A DNA stretch of 64,000 nt, taken from contig NBAZ01000001.1 in assembly GCA_002794735.1 (NCBI GenBank), positions 930,001 to 994,000 of the forward strand, given 5' to 3'. A program made the position numbers and the translations under genes. Positions 46,797 to 60,744 of the stretch are shown in pieces (the stretch's first letter is position 1; the number at the start of each line of letters is the position of its first letter). This DNA is from Pyrrhoderma lamaoense (Eukaryota > Basidiomycota > Agaricomycetes > Hymenochaetales > Hymenochaetaceae). Below the pieces are notes generated by a model. The model was not told the DNA's origin, did no database searches, and worked only from the letters and a program-made list of their open reading frames with translations.

Positions 46797-49700
46797 ATGT
46801 CCCCAGGAAATCTATCTCATTTGAATATAGCTGCTCTAACGCTAAACGACTCTAATACTGTCAATAAGCTGCACAATGATTGTAATGGTCATGCTTCCAA
46901 CAAGGCTGCTACCACAACCATCCAATTGCCCGATGACATTGCGAACGCTTCCACAAATGACCTATTTATGCAAAGGTTACGGACCTATGTCAAGAGTTTG
47001 CCGTATTCCGTCGAATCAAATGCCCACATGCAGAATATCCTTGATCTCTTCATAACACGTCTTGTGCAGTGTATTGAAGCGAAGGATTTTGATCCCGGAT
47101 TCTTGCAGTGGGATAGTATGATCACGCAGTAAGCGCCTACCTTTCATCTTTGTTTCTTTGGACTTTATTGATGAATATGATGCATGATTGTACTCACGTT
47201 CGTTGTCTTAAACACTACGCGAAACCACTACAATTTACATTTGTCATAGCTGGATGACGCTTAAGTATCCCATGCCTAAGGAGAAACGAATCGGAATTAT
47301 CAAGTTGTATTATGAAGTGGTTACGTTGCCTTCGATTCCTGCACAAGTATTGGTCGTTGCAGCTGAAGGGCTCAACACCCTTACTCGATCTAAGACAAAG
47401 CTCTCGATTGACGACTTAAGGCTACCGTGGAAACCCGCGTATAACATCTTGTCTAACGAGCTCTTCCTGAGTCGTCGGAAGTTCGAAATCAAGTGCGTTT
47501 TATGAATTGATTTCTAATAGACTAATAAACTCACATGGACTTATTATGCCCTTGTGGTAAAAATCAATGAAACCTTCTAAATCCGCTGCTCAAATATCGC
47601 ATTGACACTTTGGCTACATAGCCATTATCCCGCATATATGGGTTACATTGCCGAATCCTCACGCCGGTTCTTCCATCCTGCTGCTATTGATGAGATGCTC
47701 GAAACGTTCTTGCCTATGATGAACGGGACCAACCTTAATGTAAGTCTCGTGCCTGTCGATCTTCCTTCAACTCTAACTTGTTAACACCAATCCTATCCGT
47801 TTTGTTACCGACGTCATCCTACTTATATTTTTGTATGATGCGCCCTTGCGGACTGTGGTTTTGTTGTATTAGACAATTCTAGCAGCAGAATATTATCTTC
47901 TTACTTTCCTCCCACAATCGCATCCTCAGAGTTATCTTCCCATGCTCTTCAGGGTCTGGGAGTCTGTAAACTCGTATAATTTTGATGAGCGCATGCTGAA
48001 CTTTTTAGCGCAACTTGCAGAAATGCATGTAGACCCTTCCGTAAGCGATCCTGGGCGAATAGCATCTTTACCAGATGATGCACGTTCGGAAGATGAGGGA
48101 CGTCCTACATGGGATAAATCAGACTTGAAGCATCCTAGTGGTCCTTGGACTGGTATCCATAAGGACGTCGGCATCTTCACCGAAGACGAATGGAACCTAA
48201 TTATGGCGAAGTGTATATCCTCCATGGGTATGTGCTTCCATGCACTTTCCTAAAAAGTTCTAATATAATTTCTCACTCTCATATCATATCTACGATGTAA
48301 CAGAGATCAAATTGGCAGATACCGGATCTTTACCTACGAGCACTTCAGTTGATAATCAAGCTAGATTCGAGATTGGCAGACTCCCCAAATCGACATGGCG
48401 CATCTGTGAGTATCAACATAGCTCTTCAGATCCGCAAAATTCTGATTTATCATTCAGATTCCTTGGCTCGAATCATCGTTTATTCAATGCAGCCTGACGG
48501 AATCTCTGTACAACGTTCAGGGATCACCACTCCTTTCTCTCCAGGAATCATGACACCCGATCCCGGAGCTCATAATCTCGGAGACTACCTATCATCGCCT
48601 CTTGGAAAGAAGCCTGGGCGCAGAAGCTGAAAACTTATCTCGCGGGCTCGAAAGCTCTGGACTCCCTGGCTCGGATGATCATGTCAACGGAAAGCTTCTT
48701 CCACCCGAGTAACGAAGGGAGGTGGACTAAAGATGTGTGTCGTCCTCAGTATACGTACAATTTTTTGAATGTAGGAACTCACACTCAGTCTCTAGCTCAC
48801 GGCTTTCCTCAAATTCGTTGCCTACGAATTTAATAAACGTAAGTTGTTAGATAATAACTACGATATCTACTAAATCTTGGTACTAGGTTGGTTTGAGGAG
48901 CAGGAACCTGATTGTAAAACTCCAAAGGTACCTTGGTTTACTTATTCTTTTTTTTTTGATACGTTAGTCTGATTACGACTTGAATCCAGCATCGCAGACT
49001 CAATCAAGAAATGAAACTAGAATTAGTTAGAAGTCTTCGTACAGTTGTTCTTCTTGCCATATTCTCTCATGACGCTATAGTAGTGTCAAATGTTCAGAGT
49101 TGTTTGAAGTCTATGACCGTAATGGAACCTGGCTTAATACTACATCCGATCCTTGAGCGTGCGATTCCTTCTCTTGAAGCACTTGAAGAAACGCAAAGGA
49201 CAACAGCATCCATCAAAGCTCTCGGAGCAGTGGCGTTAGCATTTGTATCAAGAGAAATATACCCTTTAGGTGGAATGCATTTAGTGCAGATTTTAGAGTT
49301 ATTGATTCCTGGGATCGACCTGGTACGTAAAAAAGTTTATTTAAGCCGGAGAGAATGAACTAACGCACTCATTATACGGACACAATAGAATGATCCTACT
49401 AAAACCGTATGTTGAAAAGGTCTATAATTATAATTCCTTTTTCTGACTTGATTGTATAGCTTTGCACCACTTCTTTTCTTATAGAAATATCGCAACATAT
49501 CCAATTCGGAGATCTGACCACCGTTGACTTTGAGCCGCAGACGGCCACGGATACACAATCCCCTGCAGAGACGCGCAGAATACGCATCGAAACGCCGGAC
49601 GGAACGAAACCTTTCATAAGATTCGAGGAAACGGCAAATTATTCCGACGACGAATATGAACGCACAGAGATACCAATCGAAGAGGCAGATGCGATTCTCC

Positions 49701-52700
49701 GGGAAAGCACTTCAAGTTTTGCAGATTGGGTCTCTAACTTTATTGGAAGAGTTATTCTACTTCTTGACAACTTACCTGAAGAACGGCCGGACGGGTCTTC
49801 TCGGGTAGCGAGACTGAAAGTAGGTTTTTCCGTCTTTGACAAATTCTGTACCTTTCATTCACAACTTTCCGTGCTACTTTTAGTTCAGATTATCGATGCG
49901 GTAGCAGCGGCGTGTAGCCAGATATGCGTTCATCTCTCGGAGCCATTATTTGACCTTGTTCTAAATATGGTTTATGATTACGCAAGTACCAACGTTCGTT
50001 CGAATGCCGTACGAGCTGTGCATCAGCTTGTGGAATGTATGGCGAATGCAAATCCGAGAAAAACCTTAGCAAAATTCATGCCATTCTGCTTGAGAAATAT
50101 ACAAGTCGAACTTGATCACGGAGCAAGTTCAAAAAGAACAACGTCTTTAAGAGATCCTATCCCCTCTGATGCAACGTTACTATGGAGTATGTAAAATATC
50201 ATCTATAAAAATTACCTATGACTCAACATGATTATCTCACGTTCTAGACTTGGCTATTCTCCGTGGAGCGATGCACAAGTATGTTTATTTACACATGATT
50301 ATATCATAGAAGTGACCTAACCATATAATCTATAGTGATGGAACAGAGGTATTGCTTATTTTGTCAAAATTCTACACAGAAATTTCGCTAATGCAACACT
50401 TAGGTTGTAAAATACAAGGAAGAGATTGTCAAACTTTTCACTCTGTTGCGAGATAAGACGTTCTCAAAACGCGGCTACTCCTGGAGTGGAAAGCTGCTTT
50501 CAAGTGTGCTTCTGACATTAACCCATACGTATCCTTTGGAAAACAGATTTGTAAATCCAGATGAATGGAATAGTGAAGGTGGGTGAATTACCCAATTCAA
50601 ATACACAGCGAATCTAATTCATTCATGCAGATTTCCGACGTAATCACTATCGTTATTGGGGGAAGCTCTATGCTCCGGAGGATATCAAGGTAGTGCTTTG
50701 CGACCTTTAACTTATACTTAGTTGATCTTACTAAAAACCTCCTAGATGTCTTGGCATGTCCCGAATGATGAGGAAATTGAATTTGCTTTAACTTTATTCC
50801 GAGAATATGTCGAGCCTACATTGGATATACTCGAGCGACTTATAGAAATACGTGAGTACCTACCTCACCGCCTTTCCGATACATAATCTAACTTAACATA
50901 TGTTTTATAGCTTCTGAAAGACGTGACGATACATGGCCGAATGATTTCTGTCGATACATGACAGTAGTCAGGAATGCTTTCTCCGGTACACCTACCCTAG
51001 TCCAAGAGCGTCATACCTTAGAACAATTTGAAAAAGAATACGAGAATTCAGATACATTGTAAGCCTTCATTCTACTATCTCGAACGTAGCCTCACTGACA
51101 ATCGATATGTAGTCACGAAGCACATGAAATGAATGGTCATATGGAACTACTTAGGTCTTGTTTCGTGCTCACAGACCCCGCGGACCCTCGGTATACATAT
51201 TTACTAGAACTACGGAAGAGATTTGGTCGCTTCTTAATAAGTGCTTCGGCTTCATTACGCCAACAGGGAGAAACGAATACTGTTGATCCAGTTCATATCT
51301 TGGTAAGTGTGTTTTCTGACGTTTTCAATTTGTTGTAGCATTTATTACTCTTCCTGACAATTGATATACTAGATCCGGGCAATACAAACTTACGCGCTTG
51401 AGTATGGCGATAGCAGGGATAGTTATTACACACAGACGGAACAATACTCCACGGAAATTGGACTTTCACGTCTATATGCAAAGCAAAAAGTTTGGCCCAG
51501 GGCAGTGCTAGTACGAAGAATTAGGCGCTACCACGCTGCAAGGTTGAGGTGGAACACCGTTGATAGGTTGCGAGGTCAACTTGAGGACAAACTGATCGAT
51601 GAAATTGTTGAGTGGTCAATGTGGCACTATTCTGATGGTTCGTTATTGTTAAACTTCTCTTGGCCAAACATAGTGACTGATCGTTATTAAAATTACAGTT
51701 CGAGAGTACGTATTTTCAAATTACAAATTAGTAGTGCTCAAATATTTTGGCTGGTTACTAAAACCCTTCTAGATCCGCTCAGTCGCTTCTGAATCAATTT
51801 TGTGGTGTAAGTGAATTAGTGACTTATCAGTAATGTTGTGTCGTTGTATATGCTAAATCACATATAGACATTTGACGGTGTGAAGAGGCGTTGCCTTCCA
51901 AGGTTTATCGAGAATATTGCACCAGGAGATGAGAACAAGCGAACTAATAGGATTAAAGGCGCGCTACGTTCGCTGAACATGGCTACCTTCGGTATGTAAT
52001 GACACTGATCAACACTCGAGTCTCATATGACTGATGCAACTATCAGTGAAATATGCGCTCTCAGAACCTACGTTCAGAATTTCGTTTTTGAAGGCTCTGT
52101 TCAATTGCCAGTCCTATGTTGACGTTTGTACCGTTCTATCTTTCATAAGTGAACTACTCCTAACATACTTCTGCCCGATAGCCTTCTCTTCAGGATTATG
52201 CCACTAAGTTAACAGAGAGTTGTGAGTAAAATGATCTATAAAGAAAAGAGCTCAAGTTGACTTCGTGACTCAACCAGGCTTGGGAGTCATCTTTGAGCCA
52301 GATGCAATTGTTTACGACATTGATTCCTCACGATTGGATCGGGCGGCTAAGAACCTAGAACAAATTTTAGATCCAGGTCTGAGAGATAAAGAATTAGTTA
52401 AACGAATCGAAGAATATAGGATAACCCGAATTAATGCCATGAATAAGTCTGCCAATCACACGGTAAGAAGGTGCACCAATACCTTTGCTACTGTTTACTC
52501 AAGTATTATCAAGGTGGATACTCTTTTGAAGATCGCAAACACTCCAAGTACACATTGGAAATATGCGATTTTCGCGCTTCGTATCCTTCGTACTCTCATT
52601 CGTAAGGATGCACCTTTGTCTGCAGATTCTATGAAATATTTTTTAAAAATGACATATGAACCACTTTATTCGCTTGTAAGTTCTGCATGTCCATAGTACT

Positions 52701-55451
52701 ACTCCATTTTACTGATGAAATCTACTTACTTAGCGCTATGTAAGCAAACACTTTATTTACTGTTGTCATAAAGCATCTCACTGATCTATTCAACTAAGTA
52801 TGGACAAAGGGCGGTAATGAAGAGCTTGCGGTATGTTAAGATTAGGACATTTGCTAGAGAGCCTTTAGACCTAGCAATGCATCAAAATCATAACCCGCTT
52901 CGTGTCAGGGTTGAGATTAATGCACTATCCAACAATTTTAATTCTAATATCTTGAAGGATTCAGGCAACCCTTGGATCTCTCGCGAGCTGTCCTCGAACC
53001 GTAAGGCTCTATGATAATGAAGACATTGATTATATACTGATATGATCCCAGATTGCTTCAAGACAAGGCCCTCGAAGGATGGCTGGTATGGCCAGATACA
53101 ATTAGTTTATTCTTAGCAGCTCCACCAGGAAAATCCATGTTTAAACCATGGGACCCGGCTAGCCAAGACACGATTAGTGCTGTCCGAGAGGTAACCCTTA
53201 CTGAGGAGTTCTGGAAGAAGTTGTCGGGCCATTTTGCGGAAGAACTCGATGAGGAGGAGGAAGTCGTATCTGCTGACAATATCTCCTGTGTCAAATCAAT
53301 ATGTAAGGGCCATTATTTTTCAAACTAATCTTCGTTGAAGCTGAGATCATTTCCATGCGCGCTTAGTCCAGATCCTTGAAGAAGAGCCACTTGAGTATTT
53401 CCGCCCTTCCTTGGAAAAACTAGTTGGAGAAATCGATCAAAACAAGCAGCGTGCAGTGGCTGAGATGATTGCTGGCGTCATTGGAGGGTCTAAGCACTGG
53501 CCTTTGGATGCTCAGGAACGGTTATGGGGATGGCTCACTCCCCTACTTCCCAAAGTTCTCGGTTCTACGGTGAAATCAGATACGTTACTTACATGGACCT
53601 CGTTTCTTGAGGTAAGGGAGAATACTATTTCTAGCTATCGTAATTAAGGGAAGATAACTAACTAGTTTAAAGTATCTGTTCCTTGGCCGTGATCCCAGGA
53701 GAATACAACCTCTTGTGGACTACGTTTTGGGAAACTTCAGAGATTGTGACTTCAAAACGGAACAATCGTTCGATGCAGTCAAGATTGCTTCATTCACCAG
53801 AGCTTTCTATGGAGAGATGGGGTGGAGAGCATGTGCTTGGATGGATGATATCCTCGATCGCTATTGGCAAGAGCTGGACAACGAGCATGAGGAAGTCCTA
53901 TCATATATTGCGGATGCTCTCATATTTTCAAGTAAAGTGAAGGTACGATACACCTCTGTTAACTTCCCCTTTGTTCAATTCCTATCGAAGCTGATCTATG
54001 TATTTATCGTTTTATAGTGGCAACCAAAACCATCTATCCCTAGACCAGAAGTATTCGTACGGGAATGCAGAATTCTTCCACCGAATATGATATTATGGGT
54101 ATCCAGGGAGCCTGTCATGCTTCCCGAGTCAGGAACTAGTCTCAAACTTCAAGATATGGAAGGAAGAAAGATTACCAGGTGCAAGGGCCTTCCAGTCTAA
54201 ATATGACCGTGTCGGTGTAATGGTTTGCAAGTGGCTCTACTACACTATTCATGACATCCATGCTGCCTCAGGTTTTGAATATCTTTTGCCTTTAATGGTG
54301 AGTGTTCTTCATCCCATCCGGATTATTTTGCCTTTGTTCCCAGTTATTCAAGTAGGGACTAATTTGCTGTTTTTCCAGCCCGAAATATTCCGGTTTAGCG
54401 AAGGTGAGATTGACTTCTGATGGACCTTGTGGTCATACAACACTGACACGATCTATAGTTAAAGATAACAACGACCTTCAAGAAAGGGCAAATATCCTAC
54501 TAGTACGCATGTGTGGGGTTATTCCTCCTAGAAGTTTGATCGATCCAATTATCGATGCAATGTTCGATGCCACAACCTCTGCTGTGAGTTCTATATTATG
54601 CTACGTGATATTCTAGAGATGCTTACATATTTTTTAGTCATGGAATATACGAATGAAGGCACTTCCCTTAATACAGAGTGAGTGTTGCGTTATCCTTTCT
54701 TAATACAATCATTAATGATATCAACACTTATCCTCTAGCGTTTTACTTCCGTCAGTCTATTCTATTCTCAGAAGCCAAGGTGCTTGAGATACTCGAGATG
54801 ATATGTAGATGTCTGGGCGATGAGCAGATTGAAGTCCGACGAATGGCAGCTACGTAAGTATATCCTTCCCTTCCTTCTTTTTATGTGTCCCTGTGTTGTT
54901 TCTTTTTCAAATATCCGAATTTGTGCTACGTACTTATGCCTTATTCTACAGTACTCTCACAGGTATCATCCGCGTCTCCCCCCGACACGGAATCAAAACC
55001 CTTCAAACCCGCTTCAGCTGCATTTTAGACCTAAACAAACTCCCGGCTACCAAGGGTAAACATTACAACGAAGTACTTATCAGGCGCCACGCCGCAATCC
55101 TGGGTCTTTGCGCTCTCATCGATGCCTTCCCGTACACTGTGGAGGAATGGATGCCGGATTTGTTGACGAAAGTGCTAGTAAATCATACTAGCGATCCAAC
55201 ACCTATTGGCAGTGAGGTACGGAAATGTGCGAGTCGGTTCAAGTTGACGCATCAGGATACATGGCATGAGGATGTTCTCAAGTTCTCTGAAGATCAGCTT
55301 ACTGAGCTGTCGACTTTGTTGACCGGATCTAGTTATTGTGAGTAGATTAAATTTCCTCATTGGAATGAAAAAGAGATTTCCTACTTCGAGTTGCTTACTG
55401 ACTTACTCTGTCTACTCTCTCACTTTTCTCGTGTGTATTATAGATGCATAA
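46797..55451 (+). CDS. BLM10: proteasome activator Blm10/PA200 (PSME4) family
   Basis: A very large HEAT-repeat solenoid that caps the 20S core particle and opens its gate, mostly in the nucleus. It has roles in proteasome assembly and histone turnover. The ATG at 46797 starts MSPGNLSHLNIAALTLNDSN. Family blocks in order include LRLPWKPAYNILSNELFLSR, HPAAIDEMLETFLPMMNG, a mid-region FLPRFIENIAP form (about 51890-51930), and the C-terminal RRHAAILGLCALIDAFPYTV and FKLTHQDTWHEDVLKFSEDQ. The gene is cut into more than 25 exons by ~50-60-nt introns. The end is decisive. Exon reading SSY plus one T stops at donor 55338, and after a 106-nt intron (acceptor TATAG at 55443) AT-GCA-TAA gives Tyr-Ala-stop. 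The protein thus ends Ser-Tyr-Tyr-Ala, the HbYX tail of Blm10. Confidence 0.93.
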
Positions 55452-58400
55452 ATTTTGAATTCTTCGCTCTACCAAAGAGGGTCAAGAAAACTCGTCATGA
55501 TCATGGTTCTATACTTCTTGCTACTTTTCATTCTTGCATTCTTGTAACTCCTTATTTTCTTTTCCTATATACCAATCAATTCATACCTTATTTTAAGACT
55601 GGTCATTTCTAGCAAGAGTTCTGCGAATTTTAATATGTTTTTGTAGGGGAAGAAAAACTCATTAAGCAGAGCTTTGTTCTATAAAGACAACCTCCCCCCA
55701 TGTTTGCGTCAATTTCTCGTTCATATCTTTAGTTTATTGTTCCACTTTCACCACTACCACGGCCCTCCATATACATATTCAATGCTCTTCGTGAATAAAT
55801 ATTGATAAAGGGTGTCTCCTGATTTAGCTACTAGTTTATTTTCATGTTTTTTTGACACTTGACGCTTACTTCATTGATGCTCTTGGTCCTCAGTAATCAT
55901 CACTTGGAACCCATTTTTCTAGATAGCATTATCATCTTACGTCTGTCATCTTCTTATCTTCTTACCCTCTCAGCCTCTCATTTTCATTTTTCTCTCAAAG
56001 CAACAACAACGATGACAACAATAATTATAATATAACGCGACTTTTCACTTTTTTTTTTCTTTCATACATTTTCTTTTCTCTTCTTTTCCATCTCAATTTA
56101 TTATATGTAAAACTTGCTCGTACTCGTCCAAATCAATCAGTTGTACCTTTAGCTTATTCAGGTCTACAGATTCATATTCACAATTTAGACATTGTTTTTA
56201 TATCACTACCATCTTATTTAAGTTATTATTCTCTATACTCAGGGATCGAGAGGGGGTTGAGCAAGAAAAAATTTCCCAACATGAAGTAAATTAAACCCTC
56301 ACCCGCTTCGGAAATCGTCTCTTCCAGACGGATGATAGAGACAAACTAGACTAGGAGTGAAAGGAAAAAAACAACAAAAAAAACAATTTCATATACAAGC
56401 TAAAAAAAGAAGAAAAGAAAATGTCTCTCAAAAAAACCTAAATTTCGGACAACCCAAACTTCGAAAAAGAAGGATAAGTTGCCCGAACTCAAAAGGTGAG
56501 CCTATTCGTTCTTCCAACCCCTTAAACCCGTCGTCCTTCCACTGCCCTCCCTACGAGAGGAAGGTGGCGAAGGGGCGAGGGCCGAAGAGACATGTAGGGA
56601 AAAGCCACACATGTGAGAATGTTAAAAAGACTTTTCGTCATCTTCGAGTTGGTTGTAAGTAAAAAGAAGAAGAGAAAGAAGAGACAGAAGAGAGTGGGTG
56701 AAAGAGGGAGTGTGGGAAAAGATGATGTAAAGAAATGATGGGTGTAAATTTAGATGATTCCCTTCCGGGCTTGTTTAAGGAAGAAACTCAAATTTGTTAT
56801 GATTATTATTAATATTATCCGATTATGCAAGTATGGTTTTCTATTTATTACGCACAATATCTGACTTAAAGGAGGAGAAGAGGTGGATGGGATAATGAGA
56901 GATAGGAATTTATGTGATGAGTATGCAATATACAAGTTATATCCGTACTCGTATATAAACCTCAAATAGGTAAAGCAGATGCAGAGACGGATATTGAGAA
57001 TAGATAGAGGTATACTGTGAGTTACATGTAAAGAAAAACACCAGGCAATAGAACCCACTTGTTCGCTATCCCGTTATCTGCAGGGACCATGGGAAAGAAA
57101 AAAGAGAAAACCTCAAGTATTATATAAAGGTGTGGAAAAATAACGTATTACCATTCATTGATAAACTTTCTCAAACAGACAGATAGGCAGACTTAATGTA
57201 TCAATGTATCAAGAACAAAATATCATGTTGGAAAAAAATATATGTATGTACGTGTAGATAGATGTATGTGTAGATGGAAGATGTGTGTGTGTGTATATGT
57301 GTGTTAAGTCGTTCGTCGTCATAGGCCTAAATAACAACAGTAGATATATAAAGAAAAGAAAAAATGGGTGTGGTTCTGAGATGGGTTGTATGTATCAAGA
57401 GTGGGGGTAGGGAAGAAGAATTTGGGTAATATTAATTCAGAAACAAACAGGATAAAAGACAAAACAGAAAATAAAGAAGAAAAAAAAACTTTGCTCCCCG
57501 CCCCGCCCCTCCCCTCCAAAACAAACAAACAGACAAACAGACAGGCAACCAAACAAACAAACAAACGAAGAAAAAAAAATAGTAATAGTGATGAGAAAAG
57601 AAACGTTGTCGATTGAAGCAAAGAAAAGACATTTAAAAAGATGTGGGTTTAAAAAAGAAGAAAAATAATAAATGCCAAAGAAACAAGGATAAAGTGATGA
57701 GGTGATGTAAGGAGAATGAAATGAAAAAATTGTTCGATGCCCAGGATTCGTTTCGTGATTTGCGTCGAAGATTATAAAAAAAAAAGAAAAAGTGCGAGAC
57801 CATGCGCATTGAAGAAAGATGATAGATAGAACTCTTCGTATCAAGGACCAATGAAATGGGAGGGGAGGTGGGGAAGGTAAAAGATGAAAGAGAAAGAAAT
57901 GCAAAGCATTAATATAATAAACCAAAGTGTGAAAGGTGGGGGAGGAATGGTAGAAAAATGTAATGTATAGAGTGTGTAATATGTAAGGGTGGAGAATCGG
58001 AAAACTGCTAATGTGTTGATGAATCGTTGTTGCAAAGAATAATAAAAGTGTAGATTGGGATGAATTGATGTAAAGGGATGATGATGATAGTCGTGGTGGT
58101 GGTGGATGATCACAACACCCCCAATAATGATGGATAGCAGAGATCAGAATGGTAATTTAGGGTAAAGAAAATGTTGAAACAAGTTGCTAGGTGAAAAGCG
58201 TCCGCGCCATGAGAAAAAAAAAGAAAATGAGGTTCAAACACAGAAAGAGAGAGAATCGTTAAAAAAAGGCCCCGTCGAAGAAAATTTTCTTTTTCTTGCT
58301 ATCTAACAACCCCCACGCAGGTGCTCCTTTTTTTGTCGTGATCAAGAGAAAAACAACAGTGACCAAATATCTAAACCGTCAAAACCGCAAAGGTGAAGAA

Positions 58401-58465
58401 CTAGAAAGCCGTCGTACCCCCTCCGTTCCTTTGCAGATACAAAGCAAAGAAAGGCATGGATCCGC
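55452..58465. other. low-complexity convergent intergenic region
   Basis: About 3 kb between the converging Blm10 and BTG-domain genes. The left half is T-rich and the right half A/G-rich, including AAACAAACAGAC arrays (about 57517-57567). The Lys-rich frame at 56357-56662 and the Phe-rich frames on the minus strand follow from the composition and have no recognisable motif. No gene is called. Confidence 0.5.
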
Positions 58466-59724
58466 TCAGAAGCGGGGCATTTTGCGTCCATTAGCAGCGC
58501 GTGAGTTCTTCGCCGGTACAGCACCAAGCATAACCCCACCCGTAAGGACAGTAGTCTTACCGCCATCATAAGGCGTGACTTCCGTCTTGCTAGTATCCAC
58601 AAAAACACGTTCCCTTCTGTTACGCGCGTTCTTCTTAGTAGCCCCAACGGCTCCTCCTACTCCTCCTGCTGTTGCCGCAGCCAATGGGAGGGAACACGTA
58701 CTCGAGGCGGCCGTAGAGGCAGAGGTAAGTGAGGTGAGTGAGGAGCATGAGGACATGGCATCGTCAGATGTCGAACCCCCAGAAGAAGCAGACGAATATA
58801 TCGAGAACGAGGAAGAAGCAACACTAGACCTAGATGAGGAGCGGCTGTGTCCAAACGCCGCACGTTGATGGCTACTCTGACTGGGGATCTGCAATTGATA
58901 CAGATTTTGAGGCACAGACGGAACAGGCGGAAGCGCGTCTACTCCAAGATCGGAGGAAGGGAAGGTTTCGAGTACGGGAGTCTTCCACGTCGGCGCACGC
59001 ATCTCAGCGGCGAGCATAGAGAATAAGGCTTCATCCTCCGCATCGTCCTCCTCCATGAGCCTTTGAGCAAGAGTTTTGGGTGTGGACTTCGCTTGTGAGG
59101 TAGGGAGGGAGATCGACGTCGGTTGAGGTGTGTGCATACGTGAGATCGAACGAGCTTCCGCTTGTGACCTGAGTTGTTGCAATTGAGCGAGCTTGGGTGA
59201 GCTAGATTCTGCCTGCTGCTGTTGCTGTTGTTGATATTGCATTTGTTGTTGTTCGTGTTGCAGCTGATATTTTTGAAGTTCCTGAGCAGCGGACCAGACG
59301 GTCATCGATACAGGAGTTGAGATGGCCATGGAAGCCCAGATGCCCTTCAAGTTGTTGGTCGATTGAGGAGATTTAGCTCTGACGCAAACGCAACCGGGGT
59401 CAACACAGAGGTCGAACTCGGAGAGGTTATATTCTTCTTTGATGGCGTTTGCCCAAAAGTCCCAAGGGATTTGGGCAACCTGGCACGCGGCATACACGGG
59501 ACGTGGCGGGACGGATCCGGGAGTAAAAGTAAGAACACGGCGACCTGCTCCTCTCGTCGGGTCCTCCTGGTTCCAAGAAGGAAGAAAAGTGGAGGTGAGA
59601 GAAGCTTCTAGCGCGGACTGGACGAGGGAATGAAGCTGGGGAGCGAGACGAGTGGAAAGAGGGGATGTGAGATAGGTAGAAGCATGGGCGACGGTGACTG
59701 CGAGCGAGTTGGAGCGGGAGACAT
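58466..59724 (-). CDS. BTG/Tob (APRO) domain protein with polyglutamine tract
   Basis: BTG/Tob proteins bind Caf1-type deadenylases and restrain proliferation in animals. The minus-strand frame reads RLAPQLHSLVQSALEASLTS, FLPSWNQEDPTRGAGRRVLT, then PRPVYAACQVAQIPWDFW and FDLCVDPGCVCVRAKSP. This follows the BTG order of P-xx-P-x-x-G-x-G-xR, a small helix, then L-x-VDPGEVxxR. A Gln-rich stretch (QQMQYQQQQQQQ), a Ser-rich tail and a basic end (NSRAANGRKMPRF) follow, stopping at 58466. The 5' end is unsettled. The in-frame open region has no ATG, and the nearest ATG (59722-59724, MSPAPTRSQ) is one base out of frame. Either a short upstream intron ends at GCAG (59698-59701), or there is a base error. 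At about 400 residues it is longer than animal BTG1 and closer to Tob. Confidence 0.7.
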
Positions 59725-60744
59725 TTGAGAATAAGAAAATTGAGTGATGATGGGTGATGGTGAGGGGAGAAGGTGTGTGTGTGTGTATGTGAGTGAGAGA
59801 TGAGGGATTAAAATAAGTAGAAGAGGAAAGTGCGGCGTGCGGCGGGTAGTTGAGAAGTGGATGAAAGTAGTAAGTACAAAGGTGTGTGTTGTAGTGATTA
59901 GCAGCAGTAATAAACGATGTGTACTACTCTATTCGTAATAAAACGTTCAAATGGGGCTTTCGGACGATCGACCTGCGATAGAACTATATATGGCTACCGG
60001 AATCCCGTGACCCCTAGTATCTCCTTTCAGCATGTGCGTTAATGGGTTGCACGTATTTATCATCCACTCACTACTATGCAATAGTTTTGCTTTCAACTGG
60101 GAAGGCACTCGCAAAGTGGCTTCAAGGCTTGCGTCGAAAAGTGAATATTATGAATAATATGAAGAAGAGAGGCCGAAAGACGACTGGGACGAGACGAGAA
60201 CGACGATTATATTAAGAAAGTTGAGATGGAGACCCGGAACTGGAACTGGCTCTGTCAGTACACAGTTGAGAGAGAGAGAGAGAGATAAGCAAAACCACGG
60301 GGGTGTTGTGGATAAGATTAAAGCAGCTCTCGAGAAATGTAATCTCGTTTTTATATTCTTCTCCCTCTCTCTCTCTTTTTGTCCAATTTCCTTTTCAGGT
60401 CTCTTTTATTGTCTTACAATGGCGGCTCACACACAAACAGTCCTTATGCTCCTTCTCCTTCCTCCTACTTCGCTTTGCCTTGTTTCATTCTATTGTCTAG
60501 CTCTCAACTCTCCCAATTTCCATTCTCCCTCGATACCAATCTTTTTCTGATGGATACAACATCTTCTAGGGCGCAACACAATAGTACTGACATGTACTAT
60601 ATCATTACTACACATAGTACATACTACACATAACAATCTACACACACTGCCTTTCTCCCTTTTGTAACTGACATACATATGCACATGTTCACATTCACAT
60701 CTTTACATGCTACTTGATTTATACAAACATACACACAAGACCTT
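59725..60744. other. intergenic region upstream of the BTG-domain gene
   Basis: About 1 kb between two minus-strand genes. It has CA/GT and CT/GA dinucleotide runs and should contain the BTG-gene promoter and the 3' UTR of the TRAX gene. No gene is recognised. Confidence 0.45.

Noticed and set aside
56357..56662. 101-codon Lys-rich frame (plus)
   Set aside because: The Lys/Arg content follows from A-rich DNA. No recognisable ribosomal or nuclear protein motif was found.
57437..57925. 162-codon Phe/Cys-rich frame (minus)
   Set aside because: Includes translations of AAACAAACAGAC microsatellites and poly-A runs, so it is a composition artefact.
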